64,000 nucleotides of DNA. It comes from Treponema socranskii subsp. socranskii VPI DR56BR1116 = ATCC 35536 (GTDB lineage: Bacteria; Spirochaetota; Spirochaetia; Treponematales; Treponemataceae). The notes beneath the pieces were generated by a model, which was not told where the DNA came from, ran no database searches, and saw only the letters and a list, made by a program, of their open reading frames with translations. Below are positions 42,448 to 52,431 of the stretch, piece by piece. The stretch's first letter is position 1; each line of letters opens with the position of its first letter. The DNA is taken from NCBI RefSeq assembly GCF_000468115.1, contig NZ_AVQI01000050.1, positions 1-64,000 of the forward strand. Direction: 5' to 3'. Both the position numbers and the translations under genes were made by a program.

Positions 42448-45316
42448 ACAGAACTCCCGTATCGTCGGTTTCGATCTTTTTCGTTTGCGGCAAATCTATA
42501 ACAAAGTTCCGTACGGAAGCGTTCCCGTCTTGGAACAATAAGCCGTTCTTTAAACGCCGTTGGGCGCGTATGTCGACATAAAATGTTCCGCGCGATAATT
42601 TGGCAAGATCGGTAAATGTAAAGGTACATTCGTCCGCCTTACTTCCCGCGGAAGCTTCGTTTGCCTCTATGTTGCATTCGAAAATTTTTTGATTTTTAGC
42701 ATTGTACAGTTTGATTGAGTAATGCGTAGCCTCTGCGTTCTTTTTCCAGCGGAACACGATACTGCGGTTCGTTTTAAAAAAGTTTGCGCCGAAGGTTTGG
42801 TTTTCCGCCGGAGAAAAAACGGCAAGTTTTTCAAGCGGCGGTATGGGCAGCACGGTAAATATCCCGTCCCGTACCGACGAAATGTCCAAGCCGTCTTCGG
42901 TTGTCGCGATAACCCGCCAGCGGTAGGTTCCGGCTTCAAGCGGCGGAAGGTTTACCGTATAATCGGGGTTCGAAGCTGAAATTAAACTGCCTGCTTTGCC
43001 GATCTTTTCAAGCACGAGGCGGCTTTTTACGGGTTTTTCGACCGAACTCCATTGCAAACTGCCCGGCTTGAGCGCCGCATCGACGCCGGATATTTTTGCG
43101 CCGCGCGGCGGGGACACGAGTTCGACGGGGCGAAGATGCTTTAAGTCGAAGGTTTTGTCGGCGGCATAGCTGTAACGTCTGCTCGACGTTAAAGTCGAGG
43201 CGGCAAAGCCCTGCACGTGTATAACATACCGTCCTTCTCGTATCGACTGCAAAGCCATTTTTACTTCGATGGCGGTAATGTACAGATTTTCATAGAGCGG
43301 TACCGAATCCAAGCCCGGCTCGGTGATTTTTACCTGATAATAATCGGCGAGCGGAACGGCCGTCCACGCGAAGGTCGTTTTGGCATCGGGGCGGACAACG
43401 ACCGAATCACCTATGCCGATAAGTTCCGGACGGGGAAGTGCGGGAACAACGTTCAGCTTTTTTGCCGGCGTATAAAAAGTTTCGTCTTCGCTTTTTACCG
43501 CCACGCGCCAATAGCAGTCGCCCCGTTCGAACATAAGGCCTTCGATGCCGGAGCCTTGCGCTTTTACGTCGAGGACGGGAGACGAAAAATCGGGCGAAGA
43601 AGACACTTGAAAGCGCTGTTCACCTTCCAAATTCGTTTTCCACGTAAAGCGCGTATCGAGGCACAGCGTATCCGCCAACACGTAATTTTCCGGCGGAAAA
43701 AGCGAACGAAGGATAACTTCGCTGTCGCGCGTTTTAAAAGAGGCGGCCGCGCTCGAAGTCAAGCGCTCGCCGTTTTTATCGAGCCCTTCGACCGTCCAAT
43801 AATAGCTGCCGTTCGGGAGCGCTTTTGCGGCGTTTTTCAGTTCGTAATAATTGATGTCGGAAGAACGCTCCAAAACGGGATTGTCCATCGCTTCGGTTTT
43901 TGCAACGCGCACGAGGTATTTTTTTACTTCGCTTACGTTCTTCCACGAAAAGGTTACGCTTTTACCTTCGGCCGTATCGGCGATTTTTCCGGGCGCAAGC
44001 TGTTCTATGGGTGCAAAGGTTTTTTGTTTTTCGATGTAAAAAACCGATGCGGGAGTCGGCTTGCGGCTCGCTTCGTCTTCCGCCGCATAAATCGGCGTTA
44101 AACGCCAGTACCATGTTCCGTCGCCGGGAAGCACAAACGAAATCGATTCGCCGTTCACCTGTTTTGTAACGGCGGGATTTTTCATGCCTGGATCGGAAGC
44201 CGCTTCGAGCACATAGGACGAACAGGCTTCGTTACCCTTCCACAAAAAGCGCACGGCCGGAAGCGCTTCTTTATACACATAACGCTTGTCGGGCGCGGGT
44301 TCAAGAAGCGCAGGCGGGGGCGCGGCCAACACGGTAAATTTTCCCGAATCGGAAGAAGCATCTTCCGGGCCCTTTTCGGCGGCGTACAGTCTCCAATAAA
44401 CGGTACCGGAACCCTCATTGACCGTCAGCTCTTTTAAGCCGGTAACCGACACGCGGCGCACATTTTGCGTAAAATCGCGGCTGCGTGACCTTTCAAAAAT
44501 CAATTCGCTGTTATCGGCAAAAGAGCTGTACCATTTAAACGGAACCGCAGCCGCTTTGCCGTCTGTATTTTTGTTCAGTATTTTCATTTCGGGAGCGGGA
44601 CTTATAACCGAAACGAAGCGGTTTTCTTCGACGTTCGGAGCAAAAACCGCATCGGAAGCGGCATTCACAACCGTCCCTTCGGTTAATATTTCACCTTGCG
44701 CCGCAGAATCCGCTTCGGCGGAACTGCCGCCCGTTTTGCTGAGCGCAGCCCGTCCTTTTTCGACGCTCAAACGCAATACGCCGCCAGAAGAATCGGCTTC
44801 CCGGTCGGTCTCAAGCTTTTGCATGTGCAAAACCGAATCTTTTTCCACATTGACCGATGCGTTGTCCGAACGCACGGCCATCGCCGAACCCGCCGTTTGC
44901 ACCGAAATTTTTCCTTCGTCAACCTGTACGGCCGTTTCGTCTTTTTGCGTTTGCTTAAAGATTTGAATCATCGTGTTCGCGCCGACGCTTATGACGTTTT
45001 GATCGGGAAAGTTAATCGTCGCTTCGGATGAAGGCGCGGTACGGATAATGTCGCCGTTATACACGGGCGAATACTGCACGGGTCTGTCCCACACGGAACG
45101 GTCGAGGAATTTTCGCTGCACGCTTTTGTATTTATACGAAACGGTTGCGACCGGTGCCTTATCGCTGCGCTCAAGCGTTTTGTTCACATCGCGGTAAAAC
45201 AGATGCGACGTAAAGGCAACCGCAGCGAGAGAAAACACAACGACGGCGATATCCTGCAATACGCTTGCTGCGCTCGGAGAGTCAGGATTGTATTTTGTAC
45301 TTTTTTTCGTCTTCAT
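42437..45316 (-). CDS. FecR-domain envelope protein with tandem Fn3-like repeats
   Basis: A 959-residue protein anchored by one N-terminal transmembrane helix (about 22-42, IAVVVFSLAAVAFTSHLF). A FecR-type beta domain (about 85-200: YSPVYNGDIIRTAPSSEATI, VDEGKISVQTAGSAMAV) comes next. About seven repeats of 90-100 residues follow, each with F-x-W near the start and Y-W-R or Y-x-V at the end (for example FSWKNVSEVKKYLVRVAKTE and GSYYWTVEGLDKNG). At full extension such an array could bridge the periplasm. It overlaps the cyclase gene by 35 bases and the barrel gene by 11, so this is a coupled operon. Function is unknown. Confidence 0.78.
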   Translation of the reverse strand: MKTKKSTKYNPDSPSAASVLQDIAVVVFSLAAVAFTSHLFYRDVNKTLERSDKAPVATVSYKYKSVQRKFLDRSVWDRPVQYSPVYNGDIIRTAPSSEATINFPDQNVISVGANTMIQIFKQTQKDETAVQVDEGKISVQTAGSAMAVRSDNASVNVEKDSVLHMQKLETDREADSSGGVLRLSVEKGRAALSKTGGSSAEADSAAQGEILTEGTVVNAASDAVFAPNVEENRFVSVISPAPEMKILNKNTDGKAAAVPFKWYSSFADNSELIFERSRSRDFTQNVRRVSVTGLKELTVNEGSGTVYWRLYAAEKGPEDASSDSGKFTVLAAPPPALLEPAPDKRYVYKEALPAVRFLWKGNEACSSYVLEAASDPGMKNPAVTKQVNGESISFVLPGDGTWYWRLTPIYAAEDEASRKPTPASVFYIEKQKTFAPIEQLAPGKIADTAEGKSVTFSWKNVSEVKKYLVRVAKTEAMDNPVLERSSDINYYELKNAAKALPNGSYYWTVEGLDKNGERLTSSAAASFKTRDSEVILRSLFPPENYVLADTLCLDTRFTWKTNLEGEQRFQVSSSPDFSSPVLDVKAQGSGIEGLMFERGDCYWRVAVKSEDETFYTPAKKLNVVPALPRPELIGIGDSVVVRPDAKTTFAWTAVPLADYYQVKITEPGLDSVPLYENLYITAIEVKMALQSIREGRYVIHVQGFAASTLTSSRRYSYAADKTFDLKHLRPVELVSPPRGAKISGVDAALKPGSLQWSSVEKPVKSRLVLEKIGKAGSLISASNPDYTVNLPPLEAGTYRWRVIATTEDGLDISSVRDGIFTVLPIPPLEKLAVFSPAENQTFGANFFKTNRSIVFRWKKNAEATHYSIKLYNAKNQKIFECNIEANEASAGSKADECTFTFTDLAKLSRGTFYVDIRAQRRLKNGLLFQDGNASVRNFVIDLPQTKKIETDDTGVLYGR

Positions 45317-47186
45317 CGAGGTTTACCTTCGCAAAATCGGGAACCGGGATTCCGAGTACATCCCGTATTTGTGCAAGAGATTTAGGACCCTTCGCGCCCG
45401 CGCCGGGGATGCCGTTTTCGGCGGGCATATTGATAACGGCAAACATTCTCAGCGGCTTTTCTTTGCCTTTGACGGTAACCGCAGGCATTTCTTCAACGAC
45501 AACGTGATCGCGCACCAAATTATACGTGTACTCGGTAATAAGGATATCCGTACCCATCGGCTTGTTCAAAGCTTCCGTACGCGATGCAAGGTTTACGGCA
45601 TCCCCGATGACGGTATATTCCATTCGTTTTACCGAACCGATTTGACCTGCAACGACGGGCCCCGAATTGATGCCGCATCCTATGCGGATAATAGGCTTTT
45701 TATCGCCGCCGCGTCCGCGGTTAAAGATTATAAGCGCAGCCCTCATACGAAGCGCCGCGCGGATGCAGTTGAGCGCATCTTCTTTCGGACTTCCTGCCGA
45801 AGTCGGAGCGCCCCACACGCTCATAACCGCGTCTCCGATAAATTTGTCGACGACGCCGTGGGTCGCGTTGACGCATTCGACCATCGCCGTCATATATTCG
45901 TTCAAAAACTCGACGACTTCCGCCGGTGTAAGTTTTTCGGAAATCGAAGTAAACGAGCGGATGTCGGAAAAGAAAACCGTTACGTCCTTCGTTTCCCCTC
46001 CGAGCGCAAGCTCGCCGCGCGCGGCAAGCTCGGCGATTTCTTTATTGATAAAACGGCCGAAAGAATCTTTGAGCCGTTCACGCTCGGCAAGCCCCTTGCC
46101 CATCTTTACGAAGCTCGACGTCAAAAGACCGATTTCGTCTCTCGTTTTCGGCTTCAAATCGAGTTCGTATTCACCCTGCTCTATTTGCCCGGCGGCGCGC
46201 GCAAGGGTTTTAACGGGCCGGCTTATCGACTTGGAAAAAAACCATATAAACACAATCGAAAGGAACAATACGATAACACTTAAATAAATATTGCGCCGCG
46301 TCGTATCGGCAACCGGTTCCAAAAGAACGTCGGCGTCTGCGGTCGTTAAAACGGCAAGTTCGCCAAAGGCAAGGCGGCGGTACGTACCGAAATATTTTTT
46401 GCCGGTATCGTCGGTAACGAGGAGCTGGCGGTTCGTGTCGCCGTTTTCACGCATTTGTGTAAACAGCGAAAAATTGCTCACGTTGGCGCCGTTTTTTACC
46501 AAGCTAAAGTCGGGGTGAATGAGGATGTCGCCGTCGTCGTTGACCAAATACGTCGTTTGCAGCGTTCCGGCTCCGAAACTGTCGGATATTTTTTCGGCGG
46601 AAAAGAAGACGGCCAACCCCTGATTTAAGCCCCGCTCCGTATAGGGATAGCACAGCACCAGCAGAGGGCTTTCGAACACGGGAGAAGCGTTCAGCACGTT
46701 CATAATGCCGCGTTCGGTTTCACGGATTTTATCCCGTTCACGGGATAAAAAAATATCGATAAGAGAAGGATCCAATTCGTTCGACAGAAAAAATGCCGAA
46801 CTTAAAAGTTTGCGCTCCAAACCGTCGGGTCGGTTCGAATCGGTTACCAAAACGGCGGCGACCGAAGGATTGCGCTCAAAGTAAAAATCGGCCGCCTGCT
46901 TTGCAAACGAACTCCCGCTTTCCGTTCTATTCAAAATATCCAAAAGCAAAAACGCGTTCGCGCGCAGCGAGGACAAATCCTTTTCCGCCAAACCGGCAGC
47001 CTGCGCGTTTACCGTGCGGTTGTTTTCTTCGGCGCGGATTCGCACATCCTGACTTCCGAACCACGTAACCAAAAGTGTAATAATCCCGAGCGATAAAATC
47101 GTCAACACCGAAATGATGAGAACGAGCTTCGCTCCGATGGGAAATTTAACGTATTTTCGAATATCGTCTTTCTCCGCTTTATTCAT
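45282..47186 (-). CDS. Membrane-bound class III adenylate/guanylate cyclase
   Basis: A 634-residue sensor cyclase. Transmembrane helix 1 (about 22-45), a periplasmic region of about 250 residues (Cache-like: RGLNQGLAVFFSAEKISDSF, TYLVNDDGDILIHPDFS), transmembrane helix 2 (IYLSVIVLFLSIVFIWFFSK), a HAMP linker (SRPVKTLARAAGQIEQGEYE) and a catalytic domain. FFSDIRSFTSISE supplies the first metal Asp, KFIGDAVMSVWGAP the second, and GPVVAGQIGSVKRMEYTVIG the substrate region. It would make cAMP (or cGMP) in response to an external ligand. It heads the cyclase-FecR-barrel operon. Confidence 0.88.
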   Translation of the reverse strand: MNKAEKDDIRKYVKFPIGAKLVLIISVLTILSLGIITLLVTWFGSQDVRIRAEENNRTVNAQAAGLAEKDLSSLRANAFLLLDILNRTESGSSFAKQAADFYFERNPSVAAVLVTDSNRPDGLERKLLSSAFFLSNELDPSLIDIFLSRERDKIRETERGIMNVLNASPVFESPLLVLCYPYTERGLNQGLAVFFSAEKISDSFGAGTLQTTYLVNDDGDILIHPDFSLVKNGANVSNFSLFTQMRENGDTNRQLLVTDDTGKKYFGTYRRLAFGELAVLTTADADVLLEPVADTTRRNIYLSVIVLFLSIVFIWFFSKSISRPVKTLARAAGQIEQGEYELDLKPKTRDEIGLLTSSFVKMGKGLAERERLKDSFGRFINKEIAELAARGELALGGETKDVTVFFSDIRSFTSISEKLTPAEVVEFLNEYMTAMVECVNATHGVVDKFIGDAVMSVWGAPTSAGSPKEDALNCIRAALRMRAALIIFNRGRGGDKKPIIRIGCGINSGPVVAGQIGSVKRMEYTVIGDAVNLASRTEALNKPMGTDILITEYTYNLVRDHVVVEEMPAVTVKGKEKPLRMFAVINMPAENGIPGAGAKGPKSLAQIRDVLGIPVPDFAKVNLDEDEKKYKIQS

Positions 47187-47408
47187 ATTATAAGAATACA
47201 GTAAAATCCGAAAAAGTGCAATTATTAAATATAAAATATCAGTCTTTTATCGGATGCATGAAAAGGTCGGAATATTATTAAAGCTCACAAAGGATAACCC
47301 CGCCGCCATACGCTTGAGCGGCAGAATTTCGATTCGCTTTAGCGAGTTTGTAGAATCGCATCGGGCTGTCGAAAAAGTAACCGACTTTCGAGACAGCCTT
47401 GATTTCGA
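47187..47408. other. Intergenic region between cyclase and MCP genes
   Basis: About 220 bases. It contains repeat A4 (47364-47398) and, just before it, an imperfect hairpin around GATTCGCTTTAGCGAGTTTG. Upstream of the cyclase a TTATAAT touches the start codon, too close to serve as its -10. No gene. Confidence 0.5.
47364..47398. repeat. Palindromic repeat A, copy A4
   Basis: GGCTGTCGAAAAAGT-aaccg-ACTTTCGAGACAGCC, almost identical to the reverse complement of A2. It lies directly behind the MCP stop codon, where it could also act as a transcript-end hairpin. Confidence 0.8.
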
Positions 47409-49283
47409 TTAGCGATTGACCGTAAAGGTATTGATTTCGTCGGAAAGCTTTTGTATGTTTTCTCGGTTCGCCGCCGTTGCGGTATCGACGCTCTGTACGG
47501 AGTGGATGATCGACTGCGCTCCGTTTGACATCTCGCTCATCGCGCCGTTGATCTCTTCCGTTAAGCCGGCAAGGGAGGTCATCTCTTCGGCGATCTGTCT
47601 GCCGCCGTTCGTCAGCTCTGCAGAGCCCTTTGCAACAAGCTCGATCGTCGATTTGATTTCGCTCATCGCTTCAAGCACTTGAGAACTGCCGGCAGACTGT
47701 TCCTGCATCGCGGACATAACGGTACGGTTTTGTTCCGTAACGTCGTCGGCAAGCGAAAAGATCGTATCGAATTGATTTTTTACCTGCATCGTACCGTTCG
47801 ACACTTGCTGAATCGACCCCTGCAGTTCCTGCAGCTGTTCGCTGATCGTCTTACCTTGCTCGTTCGACTGTTCGGCAAGCTTTCTGATTTCATCGGAAAC
47901 GACCGAAAAGCCTTTGCCCGCTTCTCCCGCGTGTGCCGCTTCGATCGCGGCATTCATCGCGAGCAGGTTCGTCTGATCGGCTATGCTCTGAATGATGTTG
48001 CTCGCTTCAAGCAAACCTTCGGAACGTTCGAGAATGTCGTGCGCTCGATCGACCGCCTGTTCTATTGCAGCCCGCCCGTTATCCGATGCGTTACTGAGCT
48101 TTTGGGCGGCGGCTCCGCTCGCTTTCAGCGTATTCGTCACCGAACGAATATTTGCGACCATTTCTTCAACCGCCGTCGAAGACGAATCGATGCTTACTTT
48201 TTCGCGATCGATGTTTTTGTCGAGATCGTTAATGTATTCGACCATGCTCTTGACGGTCGCCTGCGCTTCTTCGACGCCCGCCGCCTGATTGACGATTCTG
48301 CTTTTGACCGATTCGATATTCGCAACGATCTGCGTAATACTCGAAGACGTTTCGCTCACACCGTCGGCAAGATTTCCCGCCGAGTCGGTAGAAACCGCAA
48401 CCGCACTTATAATGGCGCGAAGCAGGCGGCGCATGATATTGTAAAATTGATTTAAATCCGTCATAAGGACGCCAAAATCGTCACGGCTCGTTACGACGAG
48501 ACTTTTTTGCGTATAATCGTTTTTGGAAAGATACGCCGAAAATTTCGTTATCGCTACAATACGCTTTTGCATATTGCTTATAAAAAGATACGAATCGAAA
48601 ATAGCGGCGGCGCTTCCTATGATAAGCACGGGCAAAACGCGCGTTAAAAACAACGGAAGCGCGTCCATCGTTGCGTTCGCCGTACAAAACATCGGCGCGA
48701 GTACATAGAAGAGGACGCCTAAAAAACTGAAACCGGTGATATCCGCGTTTCGCATAAACACCGAAAGCGTTATATATTCGCTTTTCATCGGAAGATTGTG
48801 AATATGTTTTTCAAAATGTTCAAGGAACGGAATATACGAAATCAGTGCGAACAGCCATACACTGCCTTGCGCCGCCAACAGAAATACAAGCACTTGATAC
48901 TCGATACCGTGCAAACGGCATGCTATAAGCATAAACGTAAACAAAGCAAAACCGTTGATATTCGCGCCGATTATGGAGAGATCTTCAAAATGTTTTGCGC
49001 GACGATTTGTGATCTGCACCGACGCTTGCGAACCGTCGTATTTGCAAATGGTACTTTCATAATACACATAGACACAGATCGGTATAACGGCGTTGAAGAC
49101 GACTAAGCCTACCAAACAGATAGGTGTAAAGATTATGCGCAGAAGATCCGCCATAGAAAGCGCATGGATAAAGACGAGAAAAGGACCGAACGCAAGCGTC
49201 GGTAAAATATACGCCCCCATAAACAGCGCTTTCATAGAAAACGGAAATTTTTCGATCAATTTGATGGAATTTGTATCGCTCAT
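47409..49283 (-). CDS. Methyl-accepting chemotaxis protein with integral-membrane sensor
   Basis: A 624-residue receptor. The N-terminal ~250 residues hold about six hydrophobic helices ([40 protein letters not shown]) and no sizeable periplasmic domain, unlike classical MCPs. A HAMP-like segment and long coiled coil follow. The signalling tip [20 protein letters not shown] and [20 protein letters not shown] bind CheA/CheW. The C-terminus lacks an NWETF tail. Such receptors sense membrane-state or small hydrophobic cues. It has its own promoter (49333-49361) and lies just upstream of the cyclase operon on the same strand. Confidence 0.9.
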   Translation of the reverse strand: MSDTNSIKLIEKFPFSMKALFMGAYILPTLAFGPFLVFIHALSMADLLRIIFTPICLVGLVVFNAVIPICVYVYYESTICKYDGSQASVQITNRRAKHFEDLSIIGANINGFALFTFMLIACRLHGIEYQVLVFLLAAQGSVWLFALISYIPFLEHFEKHIHNLPMKSEYITLSVFMRNADITGFSFLGVLFYVLAPMFCTANATMDALPLFLTRVLPVLIIGSAAAIFDSYLFISNMQKRIVAITKFSAYLSKNDYTQKSLVVTSRDDFGVLMTDLNQFYNIMRRLLRAIISAVAVSTDSAGNLADGVSETSSSITQIVANIESVKSRIVNQAAGVEEAQATVKSMVEYINDLDKNIDREKVSIDSSSTAVEEMVANIRSVTNTLKASGAAAQKLSNASDNGRAAIEQAVDRAHDILERSEGLLEASNIIQSIADQTNLLAMNAAIEAAHAGEAGKGFSVVSDEIRKLAEQSNEQGKTISEQLQELQGSIQQVSNGTMQVKNQFDTIFSLADDVTEQNRTVMSAMQEQSAGSSQVLEAMSEIKSTIELVAKGSAELTNGGRQIAEEMTSLAGLTEEINGAMSEMSNGAQSIIHSVQSVDTATAANRENIQKLSDEINTFTVNR

Positions 49284-49332
49284 GCAAAACCTCTCAATCG
49301 TACAGCTTTATTTACAGCTCATTAATTTACCA

Positions 49333-49361
49333 ATTATAATACATAATTATATAATTTTCAA
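49333..49361 (-). promoter_or_regulatory. Promoter of the MCP gene
   Basis: Minus strand TTGAAA (49356-49361), 17-bp spacer, TATAAT (49333-49338), in an AT-rich stretch about 50 nt ahead of the start codon, which has GAGAGG. Confidence 0.7.
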
Positions 49362-49418
49362 TTGATTTATCGGAGTATTTTTTACCGGCGTCCCCTGCCC
49401 ACCGTTTCGCCCGCCCCT

Positions 49419-50207
49419 TTACGAAAGCAAAAGGCGATCGTTCGCTTCTCCGCCTGCGGCATCGAAACGTTTTAACAAATCTTCGACGCGCAGGTTTTTC
49501 TTTTCATCGCCCCACACGTCGTAAATGATACGCCCTTCGCTCATCATGATGAGGCGGTTGCCGCAACGTATCGCGTCTTTCATATTGTGAGTCACCATAA
49601 AGGTCGTCAGTCTTTCGTCGGCGACAAAGGTTTCCGTCAAATCGAGCACTTTTTTTGCGGTTTTCGGATCGAGGGCGGCCGTGTGTTCGTCGAGCAAAAG
49701 CAGTTTCGGCTTTTGCAGCGTCGCCATGAGCAGCGTAAGCGCTTGACGCTGTCCGCCGGAAAGAAGACCGACTTTGCTCGTCATGCGTTTTTCAAGTCCC
49801 AAGCCGAGCAGTTCAAGCTTTTCGCGGTAGAGCGTGCGTTCGGCAGGCTGCACGCCCCACGAAAGCGTTCTCCGTTTGCCTCTCCTCATCGCAAGCGCGA
49901 GGTTTTCTTCGATCTGCATATTCGCCGCCGTCCCCATCATCGGATCCTGAAACACACGGCCTAAGTATTTCGCGCGCGCATATTCGGGCATACCGGTCAA
50001 ATCCATGCCGTCGAGAAAAAGAGAACCCGTGTCGGTAAAGTGAATGCCCGCGATAAGGTTGAGCAGCGTCGATTTCCCCGCGCCGTTACCGCCGATAACC
50101 GTGATAAAATCCCCGTCGTCGATTTCGAGGTTGATATTTTTGAGTGCGATCTTTTCGGTGATCGTTCCGGGATTAAATGTTTTCGATACGTTGAATAATT
50201 TTAACAT
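49419..50207 (-). CDS. TrpXYZ-type ABC importer, ATPase
   Basis: A 262-residue single ATPase domain: Walker A GGNGAGKST near 39-47, Q-loop VFQDPMMGTA, signature LLSGGQRQAL, Walker B LLLLDEHTAALDP and H-loop VTHNMKDA. MQIEENLALAMRRGKRR after the Q-loop is a marker of the subgroup that pairs with DUF534-type (ABC_sub_bind) receptors, the TrpXYZ tryptophan importers of Gram-positive bacteria. Last gene of a three-gene operon; three bases separate it from the permease. Substrate could be tryptophan, tyrosine or another small molecule. Confidence 0.85.
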   Translation of the reverse strand: MLKLFNVSKTFNPGTITEKIALKNINLEIDDGDFITVIGGNGAGKSTLLNLIAGIHFTDTGSLFLDGMDLTGMPEYARAKYLGRVFQDPMMGTAANMQIEENLALAMRRGKRRTLSWGVQPAERTLYREKLELLGLGLEKRMTSKVGLLSGGQRQALTLLMATLQKPKLLLLDEHTAALDPKTAKKVLDLTETFVADERLTTFMVTHNMKDAIRCGNRLIMMSEGRIIYDVWGDEKKNLRVEDLLKRFDAAGGEANDRLLLS

Positions 50208-50210
50208 CGC

Positions 50211-51173
50211 TTATTTCCCTGCCGTGTCGGTTACGTCCGTATCGCGCGGAACTTCCGCATCCGAAGCATTCGTACCGGGAATGGCCGAACGGCGGCGGTG
50301 CGCGACGCTTCCTTTGACGACGGGAACGGAAAGAGAAGATGCGACGATGATCGCCGTAAACAATTTCAAATCGGTCGATTTCAATCCGAGCTGCAGCACG
50401 ATCGCGATGACAATTCGATAAATGATCGAACCGAAGACGACCGAAAGCAGCGTATACCAAAACGCAAAGCGCTTTCCGAATACGACTTCCCCGATGATGA
50501 TCGACGCAAGACCTATAACGATGACGCCCGTTCCCATACCGACGTCCGCGTATCCCTGACTCTGCGCGACAAGCCCGCCCGACAGCGCAACGAAACCGTT
50601 TGCGAGCATGAGACCGAGCATTTTCATCGTGTCCGTGTTGACGCCGAGCGCTCTCACCATCCGCTCGTTGTTTCCCGTCGCGCGCATAGCGCTGCCGATT
50701 TCCGTTCCGAAAAACCAATACATGAGAACGACGATACACGCGACAAAAACGGCACCGACGGCAAGCGAAGCGTTCGCTGCGGTAAAACCGCACTTATCGG
50801 TAAAAAAAGTCAACACCGTATTGACGCCGAGCAGCGGCGTGTTCGCCTTTCCCATAATGCGGATATTGACGGAATACAAAGCAATCATCGTGAGAATGCT
50901 TGCGAGCAGCACGTGTATTTTTATTTTCGTGTGCAAAAGACCGGTCGCAAGGCCTGCAAGCATACCCGCCGCAAAAGCCGCCAAAAGCGAAAGAAGCGGA
51001 TGTACGCCGTGCGCGATGAGCACACCGGAAACCGCTCCTCCAGTCGCAAAACTTCCGTCGACGGTGAGATCGGCTATGTCGAGAATTCGAAACGTAATGT
51101 ATACGCCGAGCGTCATCACGCTCCATAAAATACCCACGGCGAGAGCGCCGTGCACTGCAAACAACAATCCCAT
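50211..51173 (-). CDS. TrpXYZ-type ABC importer, permease
   Basis: A 320-residue BPD_transp_2 family permease with about nine helices. TFRILDIADLTVDGSFATGG (about 26-45) is the conserved motif of this subfamily. ALGVNTDTMKMLGLMLANGF contains the coupling helix. The C-terminal 40 residues are hydrophilic and unusually long. It lies between receptor and ATPase genes in an ordinary importer operon. Confidence 0.85.
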   Translation of the reverse strand: MGLLFAVHGALAVGILWSVMTLGVYITFRILDIADLTVDGSFATGGAVSGVLIAHGVHPLLSLLAAFAAGMLAGLATGLLHTKIKIHVLLASILTMIALYSVNIRIMGKANTPLLGVNTVLTFFTDKCGFTAANASLAVGAVFVACIVVLMYWFFGTEIGSAMRATGNNERMVRALGVNTDTMKMLGLMLANGFVALSGGLVAQSQGYADVGMGTGVIVIGLASIIIGEVVFGKRFAFWYTLLSVVFGSIIYRIVIAIVLQLGLKSTDLKLFTAIIVASSLSVPVVKGSVAHRRRSAIPGTNASDAEVPRDTDVTDTAGK

Positions 51174-51250
51174 CTTTGCTTAAACTCCGCCGGCGGCTGC
51201 CCTGCCGATTATCGATCGTATCCGAAAAGCGAATTTCTCAAACACACCCG

Positions 51251-52192
51251 TTATTTCAAATCGTCGGGAATAGTCATGCCGATCTTCGCAGCCGTATCGC
51301 GGTTGATACCGAGCGTACAGTGTTCGAGATATTGAATCGGCATATCCTCAGGCTTTTTCCCGTTTTTAATAATATCGAGTGCCATAGAAGCCGTCTGTTT
51401 TCCGAGCGCATAATAATCGATGCCGTAAGTCGCAAGCGCACCCCGCTCTACCATGCCTTCTTCCCCGACGATCGTCGGGATCCTGTTTTCGTTCGCAACC
51501 TGCGCAACCGTCACGATACTCGATGAAACCATATTGTCCGTCGGCACGTAGATCGCGTCCACTTTACCGACGAGGCTCTGCGTCACCTGCTGCACTTCGT
51601 TCGTGCTCGATACCGTCGCGTCGATATATGCAAGTCCGAGTTTATCGCACTGCGCTTTTGCAAGACCGATTTGAAAGACGCTGTTCTGTTCGCTCGAACA
51701 ATACAGCATGCCGACGGTTTTCGCGTTCGGCACGAGACGCGTTAATAAATCGATCTGCGCGGCGCACGGCGTCAAGTCGGACGTACCCGAAACATTTGTA
51801 CCCGGCGCATCGTTCGATTTGACAAGTTTCGCGCTTTCGGGATCGGTGACGGCGGTGACGAGAATCGGAATGTCTTTTGTAAGATTCGCGACGGCCTGCG
51901 CCGCAGGCGTTGCAATCGCAAGGATCAAATCGCTTCTGTCGTTTACGAGCTTTTGTGCGATCGTAACGCAGTTCGCCTGTTCGCCCTGCGCGTTTTCGTA
52001 ATCGATTGAAATATTCGTTCCGTCGGTATAACCCGCTTCGGAAAGAGCGTCAACGAATCCTTTATATGCGTCATCGAGCGCCGGATGTTCGACAAGCTGT
52101 ACGATGCCGATTTTAATCGTCTTCGACTTATTCGTTCCCTTGCAGCCGGCCAAAACACACAGCACTGCAAACACGCCGATCAATCGTTTCAT
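51251..52192 (-). CDS. TrpXYZ-type ABC importer, substrate-binding lipoprotein
   Basis: A 313-residue lipoprotein; the signal ends in LAGC (Cys17). The ABC_sub_bind (DUF534) fold shows KIGIVQLVEHPALDDAYKGF, YENAQGEQANC, LILAIATPAAQAVANLT, PILVTAVTDPESAKLV and IPTIVGEEGMVERGALATYG, all typical. In streptococci the homologue TrpX binds tryptophan; here ligand is inferred only from family. The ATG at 52192 is preferred because AGGGGGCGATT precedes it. A hairpin CTGCG-tgtttc-CGCAG sits directly before the ribosome-binding site and may modulate translation. Confidence 0.85.
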   Translation of the reverse strand: MKRLIGVFAVLCVLAGCKGTNKSKTIKIGIVQLVEHPALDDAYKGFVDALSEAGYTDGTNISIDYENAQGEQANCVTIAQKLVNDRSDLILAIATPAAQAVANLTKDIPILVTAVTDPESAKLVKSNDAPGTNVSGTSDLTPCAAQIDLLTRLVPNAKTVGMLYCSSEQNSVFQIGLAKAQCDKLGLAYIDATVSSTNEVQQVTQSLVGKVDAIYVPTDNMVSSSIVTVAQVANENRIPTIVGEEGMVERGALATYGIDYYALGKQTASMALDIIKNGKKPEDMPIQYLEHCTLGINRDTAAKIGMTIPDDLK

Positions 52193-52351
52193 AATCGCCC
52201 CCTGCGGAAACACGCAGTCGATGTGCGGCGCTCCGCTTTTCTTTAATAATTATCGTAGAAAACCGTTTCTCATCGGTTCAATTCCATCCGTTTCGCGTAT
52301 CACCGAATTTAAACGATATAAAATCGTACCCGCGTGCCGGCATTTAGTCAA
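52193..52351 (-). promoter_or_regulatory. Promoter and long leader of the TrpXYZ-type operon
   Basis: Minus strand TTGACT (52346-52351), 17-bp spacer, TACGAT (52323-52328). The leader to the start codon is about 125 nt, much longer than for neighbours. It holds a small hairpin near the ribosome-binding site and a five-codon ATG frame without Trp codons. No known riboswitch is recognisable. Confidence 0.5.
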
Positions 52352-52431
52352 TACGGAAAAAGAAATAACACAGGATAGCTTGAGCAGTGTAAGAAAAAAA
52401 AATGATACTGCCCGCCGAGTCACATATAGCG

